Source: Scytonema sp. UIC 10036
GTDB taxonomy: Bacteria; Cyanobacteriota; Cyanobacteriia; Cyanobacteriales; Nostocaceae
DNA length: 12,560 nt
NCBI RefSeq assembly: GCF_009725235.1
Contig: NZ_WJFC01000296.1
Coordinates: 1-12,560 of the forward strand
Reading direction: 5' to 3'
Made by a program: the position numbers and the translations under genes. Shown piece by piece: positions 6,274-12,560 of the stretch (positions within the stretch are counted from its first letter, which is position 1; each line of letters opens with the position of its first letter). Under the pieces are notes generated by a model that saw nothing but the letters and a program-made list of their open reading frames with translations, was not told the origin of the DNA and did not search any database.

Positions 6274-7835
6274 ATATTCAACGTAAGTATAGTTTACCTA
6301 ATTGTACGCTCCTTTTGGAGGGTTTGAGTGATTCTACAAGGGCGGCACATCTTCAAGAACTGCGCCCGGAATTATCGATATTGGTAAATGCAGAATGTCA
6401 TATATCTGGATATAAAAAACCTATATCAGGAGGACGGGAGTTTTTTGAAAGCTTGGTCAGAGCAGTCAGTGCCTATGCTCAAGAGTTTTTAAGCAACATA
6501 CCCCATCCTCAAGCACATGACTCAGAGTCAGAATTGGTGCAGTTACAAAAAGTAAGTCGCGATCGCCACAGATTAGTTGTACACTATGAGAACGCATCAC
6601 AACCAACAGATGCAAATTCTCAGGGTCAACAAACTACCGAGCTCGATTTAAACACGGTACAGCTTTTTGATTTAGTAGAAGCTATAGACCAATTTTTCGC
6701 AGATAGTCAAACACTACCAGAGTTATCGTTAAAAGTACAACCTGTTGCCAGACGATATGGCAACTTCAGCCAAGCTTTGGTCAAGCAGGCAGTGCCAGTC
6801 AGTATAGGTGTTACTAGCTTGGCGGCGGCGGCTGTTGCTTTTAGCATCATTCCAGTACCTGAAGTCCGTCCACCGCAACAAAACAATACACAATCAACTA
6901 GCAGCACCACATCTCTTACCAACAGTGTTGCTTCTCCTACGGTTACACCAACACCGACTCCTAACGAACCCATAGCTGCAAGCCCTACTTTCACGCCCAC
7001 ACCTACACCGACAACGACTAGCGGTACGTCCACACCTGCTTCCCTTGCTGCATCTGTGAATCCTACAACCCCCACCCCGACTCCAACAGTACCTGCGGCA
7101 ACTGCTACGACTCCAACCCCAAACCCAACTGCAGTTCAAGATTTAGAAGCACTTTTAAACACGGTTCCCGAAATTACGGATGCATCCATTTTGCGTGCAT
7201 TGCAACGCCAAGTTTACAACCAAATCAATCCAGAATGGACGAATCGCTCAGCATTAACTCAGGACTCCGTTTTTCGGGTGGGTGTTGCTGGGGATGGTTC
7301 CGTTGTTGGCTATAAAGCAGTAAATAAAGCTTCCAATGATGTTGTGGCAAATACTCCCCTACCCAAGCTTCTTTATAATCCTGCGGGTTCGCGAGGTCCC
7401 ATCACCAATGAACCGATAGCTCAATTCAAAGTTGTTTTTACAAATCGAGGTATTTTAGAAATTAGCCCTTGGCGCGGATACACTAAAACTCCAGAGGTTA
7501 TAGGTAGTAAAATTACTGACGCCAACACAATCAGTACACTAAATCAGAAACTGAGTGACACTATCCGCCAGGGTTCGAGTAATACAACTTCTTTCCCAAA
7601 AGATTTGAAGTATCGGGTAGCTCTCAATAAAGAGGGAGTGATTGCTGATTATGAACCACTCAATCAAGTGGCTTTTGACTATTTCCGACAAACACCTCTT
7701 CCCAAGATGTTCCAAGATGTTTATGGTTCAAATGCAGCAGCGCCAAACAGCAAAGAACCTCTTGCTCACTTCCAAGTTGTCTTCAAGCCTAACGGTAGTC
7801 TTGAGGTGACTCCGTGGAAGGGGTATGGTAATTAG
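6270..7835 (+). CDS. DUF4335 domain protein, membrane-anchored, with duplicated C-terminal domain
   Basis: Product of 521 aa, function unknown. The N-terminal DUF4335-like region (about 1-170) starts MNIQRKYSLPNCTLLLEGL. A hydrophobic segment at about 173-195 is likely a single membrane anchor. A Thr/Pro/Ser-rich linker follows (about 200-290, many TPTP units). The C-terminus holds two similar domains, A about 301-404 and B about 416-519. They align as FRVGVAGDGSVVGYKAVN / YRVALNKEGVIADYEPLN, then NTPLPKLL / QTPLPKMF, then NEPIAQFKVVFTNRGILEISPWRGY / KEPLAHFQVVFKPNGSLEVTPWKGY. The likely topology is N-terminal part inside and the Pro-rich stalk and repeats outside, but the charge pattern does not settle this. 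The start overlaps the DUF3038 stop by 4 bases. DUF3038 and DUF4335 proteins are, to my knowledge, regular neighbours in cyanobacteria. Confidence 0.88.
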   Translation: MNIQRKYSLPNCTLLLEGLSDSTRAAHLQELRPELSILVNAECHISGYKKPISGGREFFESLVRAVSAYAQEFLSNIPHPQAHDSESELVQLQKVSRDRHRLVVHYENASQPTDANSQGQQTTELDLNTVQLFDLVEAIDQFFADSQTLPELSLKVQPVARRYGNFSQALVKQAVPVSIGVTSLAAAAVAFSIIPVPEVRPPQQNNTQSTSSTTSLTNSVASPTVTPTPTPNEPIAASPTFTPTPTPTTTSGTSTPASLAASVNPTTPTPTPTVPAATATTPTPNPTAVQDLEALLNTVPEITDASILRALQRQVYNQINPEWTNRSALTQDSVFRVGVAGDGSVVGYKAVNKASNDVVANTPLPKLLYNPAGSRGPITNEPIAQFKVVFTNRGILEISPWRGYTKTPEVIGSKITDANTISTLNQKLSDTIRQGSSNTTSFPKDLKYRVALNKEGVIADYEPLNQVAFDYFRQTPLPKMFQDVYGSNAAAPNSKEPLAHFQVVFKPNGSLEVTPWKGYGN

Positions 7836-7907
7836 CTAATGGCTAACGGCTAATAGCTAATGGCTAATAGTGCAATTAGCCATTAGCTATTAGCAATTAG
7901 CATTCTT
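7836..7907. repeat. GGCTAAT-type heptad repeat with perfect 19-bp hairpin
   Basis: Heptads related to GGCTAAT/AGCTAAT begin directly after the DUF4335 stop (7833-7835). Bases 7849-7867 and 7876-7894 form a perfect 19-bp inverted repeat around an 8-base loop. The element lies between the convergent DUF4335 and PBP genes and could stop or stabilise both transcripts. Neither flank has a T-run, so a classical Rho-independent terminator is not shown. Confidence 0.88.
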
Positions 7908-10175
7908 TCACTTAGTAATTCTCCCCATGTAATTTCCCCAAAGTTGTGCTGCTTGAGCGCTACTGCCAGATGTGGGAGCATTGTTATCATTTCCCAACCA
8001 AATCCCTGTTGCTAACCGTCTTTTGGGAATAAAGCCGATGAACCATAGGTCAACATTTTTATCTGTTGTGCCCGTTTTACCTGCTTCTCCCAATCCAATT
8101 GCTGCACTGCGACCTGTGCCATTTGTTACAACGCTACGCAGCATCCGCACCATGGTATCGGTAATTTCAGGTGATAAAACTCGCTTGTTGGCTTCTGGAT
8201 CTTGGTCAAAGGAATAAATAACACGACAAGTTTTTGGATCGTTACGATCGCGGCAATCGCTGCTATCTAGTATCCTACTTATTGCATGGGGACGGTTCCA
8301 TACACCGTTGTTGCCGATAGCACCAAATGCTCCCGTCATTTCCAATACATTAACCACGCTCTGACCCAGTATTAACCCTGGTACTTCTTCTAGATTTGAT
8401 TTGACTCCCAATCGTCGTGCTGTTGATATAACTTTATCTAGCCCCACATCTTGGGCTAGTCTTAAGGCGATAGGGTTTTCAGATAAGGCTAACCCAGTGG
8501 AAACTGTCAAACTTCCTGCGCCGGTGCGACAGGGTTTATAAGTAAAGCCTCCCCAGCGAAAAGGTGAACAGGAATAAGATCTTCCTGGGGAAATTCCTTG
8601 CTCGATCGCTGCTGTGTAAGCAAAAACTTTGAAGGTGGAACCGGGCTGCCTTTTTGCTTGTACGGCGCGATTGAATTGGCTGGTTCTGTAATCTGTACCA
8701 CCTACCATCGATAAAATCGCACCCGTACTTGTATCAATCGTTACCATCGCTCCCTGGGAAAACCCAAAAGTTCTTCCTGCAGTGCGGACTTGAGTGCGTA
8801 GCGCTGTTTCTGCTTGTGACTGAATTTGTGGATCTAGCTGAGTTTCAATAATAAAGTTTCCCTCGGTTGCTAGTTCTTTTCCCAAAATTTTTTCTAGTTC
8901 TTGGAAGACATAACTATAAAAATAAGGAGCAATGGTTTTTGCTTGCTGTTCGCAAACTTTGGCACTCACTTCAACGGGCGATCGCCTTGCTCTGTTATAG
9001 TCATCCTGTTTAACCTTGCCCATTTCCAACAATCGCCTCAGTACGCGATTGCGGTATTCTATGGTTCTCAGCTTGTTATCGCTATCGCCACAAAAGTCGA
9101 AGGCATTGGGGGCTGGTAGAATTCCCACCAGTGTTGCTGCTTCTGCAAGAGTTAATTCCTTAGCTGACTTGTCAAAATAGTACCGAGACGCATCTTCAAA
9201 ACCTGATGTATCTGCTCCTAGAAAAACCCTGTTTAAATAGGTCAGCAGAATCTCATCTTTACTGTAATATGTCTCTAACTTTAAGGCGACAACTGCTTCT
9301 CGGAATTTCCGTCCGAGAGAATCCTGTCTGCCTACATAAGTCTGAAATAAACTCCGGGCAACTTGTTGGGTAACAGTACTGGCTCCTTGTTGGACATCAC
9401 CGCTACGTGTATTAATAAACACCGCTCGTAAAATTCCCAACGGGTCAACCCCAAAATGCCAATAATACCGACTATCTTCGGAAGCAATAACTGCAGCAGG
9501 CAAATAAGGACCAAAATCCTGCAACCGCTTCATATCAATGTGGGCAGTTGTTCGTGGTTCCCGCAGTCGTGTTTCTCCATCACGAGCGTAAATTACAACT
9601 GGTGCTCGCGTTGCACCTGGTAAGGGTCTGACACTCACTTTTAACGATTCGACACCAATTACAAGTGCCCCTAGAGAAACTATGCCAGTCACACCCAGCC
9701 CAGCCCAGCCTGCTGCTCTCACATACCAGACGGGTGGGTTGACGAACTGCAATCTGACTGAAGCGGCTAGTTCTGGCGGACCGAGGGTAAGAACGTCTCC
9801 ATGACGCAATTCCAAGGATTTTACTCGTCGTTTGCCGCGATAAATACCATTTGTAGATTCTTCATCTTTAATTACAAACGTGGGAGTTCTTTGGTTTGAG
9901 TCCCTTGAGAGAGATAGATGAATTTGACTAACGACTGGATTGCGAACAACGATATCGCAGGACTTAGAACTGCGTCCGAGTATGTAGCGATCGCCCAATA
10001 GGGGATATACTTCTGCTTTATCTGCCCCCGCATCCTGCACCCAGAGTTCCGGTACTTTGGCATTAGGCTTGAGTGCCAGTTTAGAGAAATCTACTCTAGC
10101 TTGAATTGTCTGTACTGCTTGAGTTATTTGACCAAGCAAAGTTTGTGGCTTTTGAGGCGGTTGGGGGGAACTCAT
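7908..10175 (-). CDS. FHA-domain class A penicillin-binding protein (PBP1A-like)
   Basis: Bifunctional peptidoglycan synthase of 755 aa: polymerises lipid II and cross-links peptides at the outer face of the cytoplasmic membrane. Order of domains: a cytoplasmic N-terminus with an FHA domain (about 60-140), a transmembrane helix (about 152-175), GT51 glycosyltransferase (about 195-390) and transpeptidase (about 470-745). FHA marks are GR at 67-68, S83 and H86 (VSQIH, with Gln at the usual SRxH arginine) and TNG at 108-110. GT51 motifs are EDSRYYWHFGVD (catalytic Glu233), GASTVTQQVARSLF (264-277) and KLETYYSKDEIL (Glu301). Transpeptidase motifs are S513-T-F-K516, SEN (565-567) and KTGT (700-703), all intact. 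The FHA domain suggests control by a phosphothreonine protein, hence by Ser/Thr kinases. The start ATG has no clear Shine-Dalgarno. The gene converges on the DUF4335 gene. Confidence 0.95.
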   Translation of the reverse strand: MSSPQPPQKPQTLLGQITQAVQTIQARVDFSKLALKPNAKVPELWVQDAGADKAEVYPLLGDRYILGRSSKSCDIVVRNPVVSQIHLSLSRDSNQRTPTFVIKDEESTNGIYRGKRRVKSLELRHGDVLTLGPPELAASVRLQFVNPPVWYVRAAGWAGLGVTGIVSLGALVIGVESLKVSVRPLPGATRAPVVIYARDGETRLREPRTTAHIDMKRLQDFGPYLPAAVIASEDSRYYWHFGVDPLGILRAVFINTRSGDVQQGASTVTQQVARSLFQTYVGRQDSLGRKFREAVVALKLETYYSKDEILLTYLNRVFLGADTSGFEDASRYYFDKSAKELTLAEAATLVGILPAPNAFDFCGDSDNKLRTIEYRNRVLRRLLEMGKVKQDDYNRARRSPVEVSAKVCEQQAKTIAPYFYSYVFQELEKILGKELATEGNFIIETQLDPQIQSQAETALRTQVRTAGRTFGFSQGAMVTIDTSTGAILSMVGGTDYRTSQFNRAVQAKRQPGSTFKVFAYTAAIEQGISPGRSYSCSPFRWGGFTYKPCRTGAGSLTVSTGLALSENPIALRLAQDVGLDKVISTARRLGVKSNLEEVPGLILGQSVVNVLEMTGAFGAIGNNGVWNRPHAISRILDSSDCRDRNDPKTCRVIYSFDQDPEANKRVLSPEITDTMVRMLRSVVTNGTGRSAAIGLGEAGKTGTTDKNVDLWFIGFIPKRRLATGIWLGNDNNAPTSGSSAQAAQLWGNYMGRITK

Positions 10176-10252
10176 CTGCTATTCACACTACTTTGAATGA
10201 GTGAAGAACCGGGATTTATTTGTTTTTAATACCAAGTATTCCACCATTGTAC

Positions 10253-10266
10253 TCATAAGCTTATGA
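10253..10266. promoter_or_regulatory. 14-bp perfect palindrome (possible operator)
   Basis: TCATAAGCTTATGA is identical to its reverse complement. It lies about 80 bases upstream of the PBP start and 340 bases upstream of the secreted-protein start. It might be a dimeric regulator site; no specific regulator is recognised. Confidence 0.3.
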
Positions 10267-10435
10267 AGACGTTGGCTGTACTTGACAGTTCCCGATTCAA
10301 GTTAACTATCTATATCTGTTGACCGATGTTGTTAACTTTGTCATATGTTTATCTTGTTATAGCTTGTTTTTTCATTGTCGTGCTCATTTTCGTCTCCTGT
10401 TTTTCAAAAAGTAATCTTTTGCGGTAGCAGTCATG

Positions 10436-10444
10436 TGCTATAAT
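10436..10444 (+). promoter_or_regulatory. Extended -10 promoter element for the secreted-protein gene
   Basis: TG-C-TATAAT is a perfect extended -10 (TATAAT at 10439-10444), the best such match in the region. The -35 position has only a weak CTTTTG-like sequence, which extended -10 promoters tolerate. It predicts an AT-rich leader of about 150 bases before the ATG at 10605. Confidence 0.5.
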
Positions 10445-10591
10445 TTTCTGCCAGATTTTTAGAAAAAATGATAAATTTTTCTTCTATAACATATAAGAAT
10501 ATTTTAAGGCAAAAATATATATCTTCATTTAGGATGATTTTCTATGTGCTATTGTCTGTTTAAATAAGCGGAAGTACTCCGTTGAGGTGTT

Positions 10592-10595
10592 GAGG
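10592..10595 (+). promoter_or_regulatory. Ribosome binding site selecting ATG 10605
   Basis: GAGG lies 9 bases before ATG 10605. It argues against the in-frame GTG at 10587, which would add six residues and place arginines ahead of an otherwise well-formed signal peptide. Confidence 0.6.
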
Positions 10596-10604
10596 TTAAG
10601 AAGT

Positions 10605-11222
10605 ATGAACGGAAAATATCTAGCCTTCATCGGTACAGCAATTGCTTTAGCGTTTTCAAGCAACGTTGCTGTTGCCCAAGGAGCTGAGATTGAGCGGATT
10701 GCTCAAGGTGGTCAACCATCTACTGCTAAACCATTCAAACTTTCCCCTGAGGGCAAGAAAATCCTGTGTCAAAATTTCCCCCTAAATTCTGCGTGCCAAG
10801 CAGGCGGTGCAGGAACAACTCAAACCCCCTCTAGCGGACAAAGCAACCCGTCCGGTAGCAGCGAAACTCCTGGTACAGCTACACCAGGGACAGCTCCAGC
10901 CGAACCTGGAACCGTAAACACTCCTGACGGTACAAGAGATGTTGCTCCACCACCTACTGGTACAACAGGGACAGATGGTAGTGGTACTCAAATTACTCCT
11001 CCGGCTGGCACAACAGGCGCTCCCGACAGTACACAGCCTGAGGGCACAAATCAAGATAGCGCAAATCCTGACGACAGCAAAGTTACACCGGGCACTGCCC
11101 CAGCTGAACCTGGTACCACAAACACCCCTGATGGTACTACCGAAACTACACCGTCTGATGGCCCAGGTGGCACTACTACCCCTTCTACAACTCCTGGTTC
11201 TGGCACAACCTCCCCACGTTAA
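10605..11222 (+). CDS. Secreted Thr/Pro/Gly-rich low-complexity protein
   Basis: Product of 205 aa, function unknown. A signal peptide is clear: MNGK, a hydrophobic core (YLAFIGTAIALAF) and a likely cleavage site after AVA at 24/25. A short non-repetitive segment follows, KPFKLSPEGKKILCQNFPLNSAC (42-64), with two cysteines, C55 and C64, that could form a disulphide. I have an impression that an LC-x-x-FPLNS-x-C motif recurs in secreted cyanobacterial proteins, but I cannot verify it. The remainder to the C-terminus is Thr/Pro/Gly/Ser-rich and probably disordered. It contains a near-exact duplicate of TPGTAPAEPGTVNTPDGT, the second copy having Thr for Val. No lipobox, LPXTG-like anchor or C-terminal membrane segment is visible. 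Export to the periplasm or cell surface is inferred. Confidence 0.82.
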   Translation: MNGKYLAFIGTAIALAFSSNVAVAQGAEIERIAQGGQPSTAKPFKLSPEGKKILCQNFPLNSACQAGGAGTTQTPSSGQSNPSGSSETPGTATPGTAPAEPGTVNTPDGTRDVAPPPTGTTGTDGSGTQITPPAGTTGAPDSTQPEGTNQDSANPDDSKVTPGTAPAEPGTTNTPDGTTETTPSDGPGGTTTPSTTPGSGTTSPR

Positions 11223-11280
11223 CTTGTGTGTAAATGGCAACACCCTTTAGGGTACAACTAGTTTTTAGTTAAAGTAGAAG

Positions 11281-11326
11281 AGGGAAAAGTAAAATTTTAG
11301 AATTTTACTTTTCCCTTTATTTGTTT
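11281..11326. terminator. Terminator shared by the secreted-protein gene and lspA
   Basis: A perfect 16-bp stem pairs 11281-11296 with 11301-11316 around a TTAG loop, followed on the plus strand by TTATTTGTTT. The arms are A/T-rich inside with GGG/CCC at the base. It lies 58 bases after the plus-strand stop and 30 bases beyond the lspA stop, so it may serve both convergent genes. Confidence 0.82.
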
Positions 11327-11346
11327 GACGCCATTATTTCCAAAAA

Positions 11347-11817
11347 CTACCTATGATGCGAAGTGGGTGTTTTTTGAAAAGTAGAAATTAGCAGGCAAGC
11401 AATACCGATATTGATAAAAACATCAGCCAAATTAAATACAGGAAAGTTGATTAACCGAAAATCAAGAAAATCAACAACATAGCCCAAAATAAATCTGTCG
11501 ATGCCATTACCAATTGCCCCGCCTAAAATCAAACCGTAGCCTAGTTGATCCCAAAAATGTAAGGCAGGACCAAACCACGCCATCGCTATCAATACCAGAC
11601 TCACCCCTAATGATAGCCAGCGCAACCACTCTACTTTGCCTGAGAATAAACTAAAAGCTGCACCAGTGTTGGTGACATAAGTAAAGTGAAATATCCCTGG
11701 TAATAAGGCTTGGGTTTGTCCCAAGTTAAAAGTTTGCATTATCCAATATTTCGTCAGTTGATCTAAGCAAAAAGCTACCACAGCAGCAGCCCAGAAGAGA
11801 TTATTTTTTATCCGCAT
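11347..11817 (-). CDS. lspA: Lipoprotein signal peptidase (signal peptidase II)
   Basis: Membrane aspartic protease that removes the signal peptide of prolipoproteins before the lipidated cysteine. The product is 156 aa with four hydrophobic helices, the usual size. Family motifs are DQLTKYW (19-25), NTGAAFSLFSG (50-60), GNGIDRFILGYVVDF (103-117) and FNLAD (128-132). The catalytic aspartates should be D116 and D132, by comparison with the known LspA dyad. The ATG at 11817 is chosen because MRIKNN leads directly into the first helix. The in-frame ATG at 11847 would add MCYAILCFTS, read from inside bioY. The bioY stop (11821-11819) is one base before this ATG, so translation is probably coupled. 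No strong Shine-Dalgarno is visible. Confidence 0.95.
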   Translation of the reverse strand: MRIKNNLFWAAAVVAFCLDQLTKYWIMQTFNLGQTQALLPGIFHFTYVTNTGAAFSLFSGKVEWLRWLSLGVSLVLIAMAWFGPALHFWDQLGYGLILGGAIGNGIDRFILGYVVDFLDFRLINFPVFNLADVFINIGIACLLISTFQKTPTSHHR

Positions 11818-11818
11818 A

Positions 11819-12406
11819 CTAGTAAAACATAAGATGGCGTAGCACATATGCTATGACAACTACAGCGCAAAGCACGGCTAATTGTCCAGGTAATGCAAAC
11901 CAGGAATATTTAAGCATTGCTTGCGCCAAAGGTAAAGTTTCTGTACCTTGCCACTTTAAGACAGAACTGATAATCAAATAAGTAATACCGCAGATGTGGA
12001 CGGTTAACAACCCACAAAAACAACTAAAAGTCAGAGTTTCTAGTTTAGGTTTAGCTTTAAAGGCAAAGTATCCACAAATCCATGCCCCAGGAATAAAACC
12101 TAGCAAGTAGCCAAAGTGAGATAGTTTGACATAGCCAATTCCACCACCGTCAGCAAATACGGGTAGTAAAGTTAAGCCCATAACTAGGTAAGCAATTTGT
12201 GAGAGTGCGCCAGCATTTTTGCCTCCCAAACACCCTACTAGCAGCACACCCCCAATTTGATAGGTAACCCCCACAGAGAAAGTGTGAACTCCCTGATGGC
12301 TCCAACTCCAAGGTAAGGTGGTAACATGGGCTTCTAAGAACGTACCACCCATTGTCAGCAGTAAGCCAATCATAGACCATAATAATTGATTGGATGCAGC
12401 TAGCAT
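11819..12406 (-). CDS. bioY: Biotin transporter BioY (ECF transporter S component)
   Basis: Substrate-binding membrane subunit for biotin uptake, 195 aa with about six hydrophobic helices. The BioY signature region is visible as SHFGYLLGFIPGAWICGYF (96-114). An N-terminal helix precedes a loop with GVHTFSVGVTYQIGGVLLVGCLGGKNAGALSQIAYLVMG (39-77), which matches the family's substrate-side region. Biotin as substrate is inferred from the family. Energy-coupling subunits (EcfA/EcfT or BioM/BioN) are not in the window; solitary BioY proteins are known in many bacteria. The gene heads a two-gene unit with lspA, from a likely promoter at 12458-12486. Confidence 0.93.
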   Translation of the reverse strand: MLAASNQLLWSMIGLLLTMGGTFLEAHVTTLPWSWSHQGVHTFSVGVTYQIGGVLLVGCLGGKNAGALSQIAYLVMGLTLLPVFADGGGIGYVKLSHFGYLLGFIPGAWICGYFAFKAKPKLETLTFSCFCGLLTVHICGITYLIISSVLKWQGTETLPLAQAMLKYSWFALPGQLAVLCAVVVIAYVLRHLMFY

Positions 12407-12457
12407 TTACAGATCGCTCGCGTGAAGGACTTGTATGAATAAAATGAAAAATATGTA

Positions 12458-12486
12458 ATATTATCTTATTTTCTAAATTATTGAAA
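12458..12486 (-). promoter_or_regulatory. Likely sigma70-type promoter for bioY-lspA
   Basis: Read on the minus strand: TTTCAA (12486-12481), a 17-base spacer and TAATAT (12463-12458). Transcription would start near 12451, about 45 bases before the bioY ATG. The hexamers are imperfect but the spacing is ideal. I see no BirA-type operator or riboswitch in the leader. Confidence 0.45.
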
Positions 12487-12560
12487 TTTTACAACCAGCT
12501 ACATACAGCTTGAAAAATCATAACGATAGGATGCCTGACTCCTGGTATTTAGTACAAATG

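Larger units (their letters stand above)
10176..10604. other. Divergent intergenic region between the PBP gene and the secreted-protein gene
   Basis: About 430 AT-rich bases with no credible gene. It holds a 14-bp perfect palindrome (10253-10266), two GTTAAC palindromes (10301-10306 and 10331-10336), a TTGACA at 10282-10287 without a well-placed -10, and an extended -10 element at 10436-10444. I see no clear promoter for the PBP on the minus strand. Confidence 0.6.

Noticed and set aside
6707..7139. Antisense open frames over the DUF4335 linker
   Set aside because: They are shadows of the Thr/Pro-rich linker: low-complexity Gly/Val or Cys/Arg sequence with no plausible start.
10282..10312. 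TTGACA followed by TATCTA as a promoter
   Set aside because: The spacer is 19 bases and the -10 is poor; the extended -10 at 10436-10444 is a better candidate.
10587..10604. GTG start for the secreted-protein gene
   Set aside because: GAGG is correctly spaced for ATG 10605. The GTG would add LRLRS ahead of the signal peptide.
10782..11250. Alternative-frame and antisense open frames over the secreted-protein gene
   Set aside because: They are shadows of low-complexity Thr/Pro/Gly coding sequence. The main frame has a signal peptide and ribosome site; these have neither.

Overview
The window looks like chromosomal DNA of a filamentous, probably heterocyst-forming (Nostocales-type) cyanobacterium. 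Three things support this. There are five exact GCGATCGC (HIP1) octamers, at 985, 4137, 6559, 8978 and 9987, where about 0.2 would be expected by chance. Several tracts of 7-bp tandem repeats are present, of the STRR kind known from heterocystous cyanobacteria. The gene content is also typical: purL next to purF, a DUF3038/DUF4335 pair, an FHA-fused class A penicillin-binding protein, and bioY-lspA. No species is claimed.

Layout. 1-1046 (+) is the 3' part of purL, carrying an in-frame heptad-repeat insertion. 1239-2738 (+) is purF, followed by a strong terminator. 2837-3109 (+) is a remnant of an Rpn/PD-(D/E)XK transposase-like nuclease. A minus-strand run follows: apt (5146-4628), an OppB/DppB-type permease (4546-3500) and a conserved 94-aa protein (3418-3134). 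Its genes are separated by heptad-repeat tracts. 5147-5646 is a repeat-rich, G-rich intergenic region. 5647-6273 and 6270-7835 (+) are a translationally coupled DUF3038-DUF4335 pair. 10175-7908 (-) is the FHA-GT51-transpeptidase. 10605-11222 (+) encodes a secreted Thr/Pro/Gly-rich protein. 12406-11819 and 11817-11347 (-) are bioY and lspA, one base apart.

How the genes relate. purL and purF serve de novo purine synthesis and apt serves adenine salvage; PurF and Apt both use PRPP. The PBP, LspA and the secreted protein act at or beyond the cytoplasmic membrane. BioY and the permease are membrane uptake components whose ATPase partners are not in the window. These are mostly housekeeping genes. 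I do not see a defence island, prophage, CRISPR array, tRNA, rRNA or intact insertion sequence. The least understood parts are the DUF3038-DUF4335 pair with its duplicated C-terminal domain, the secreted repeat protein, and the way heptad repeats sit on gene ends and even inside purL.
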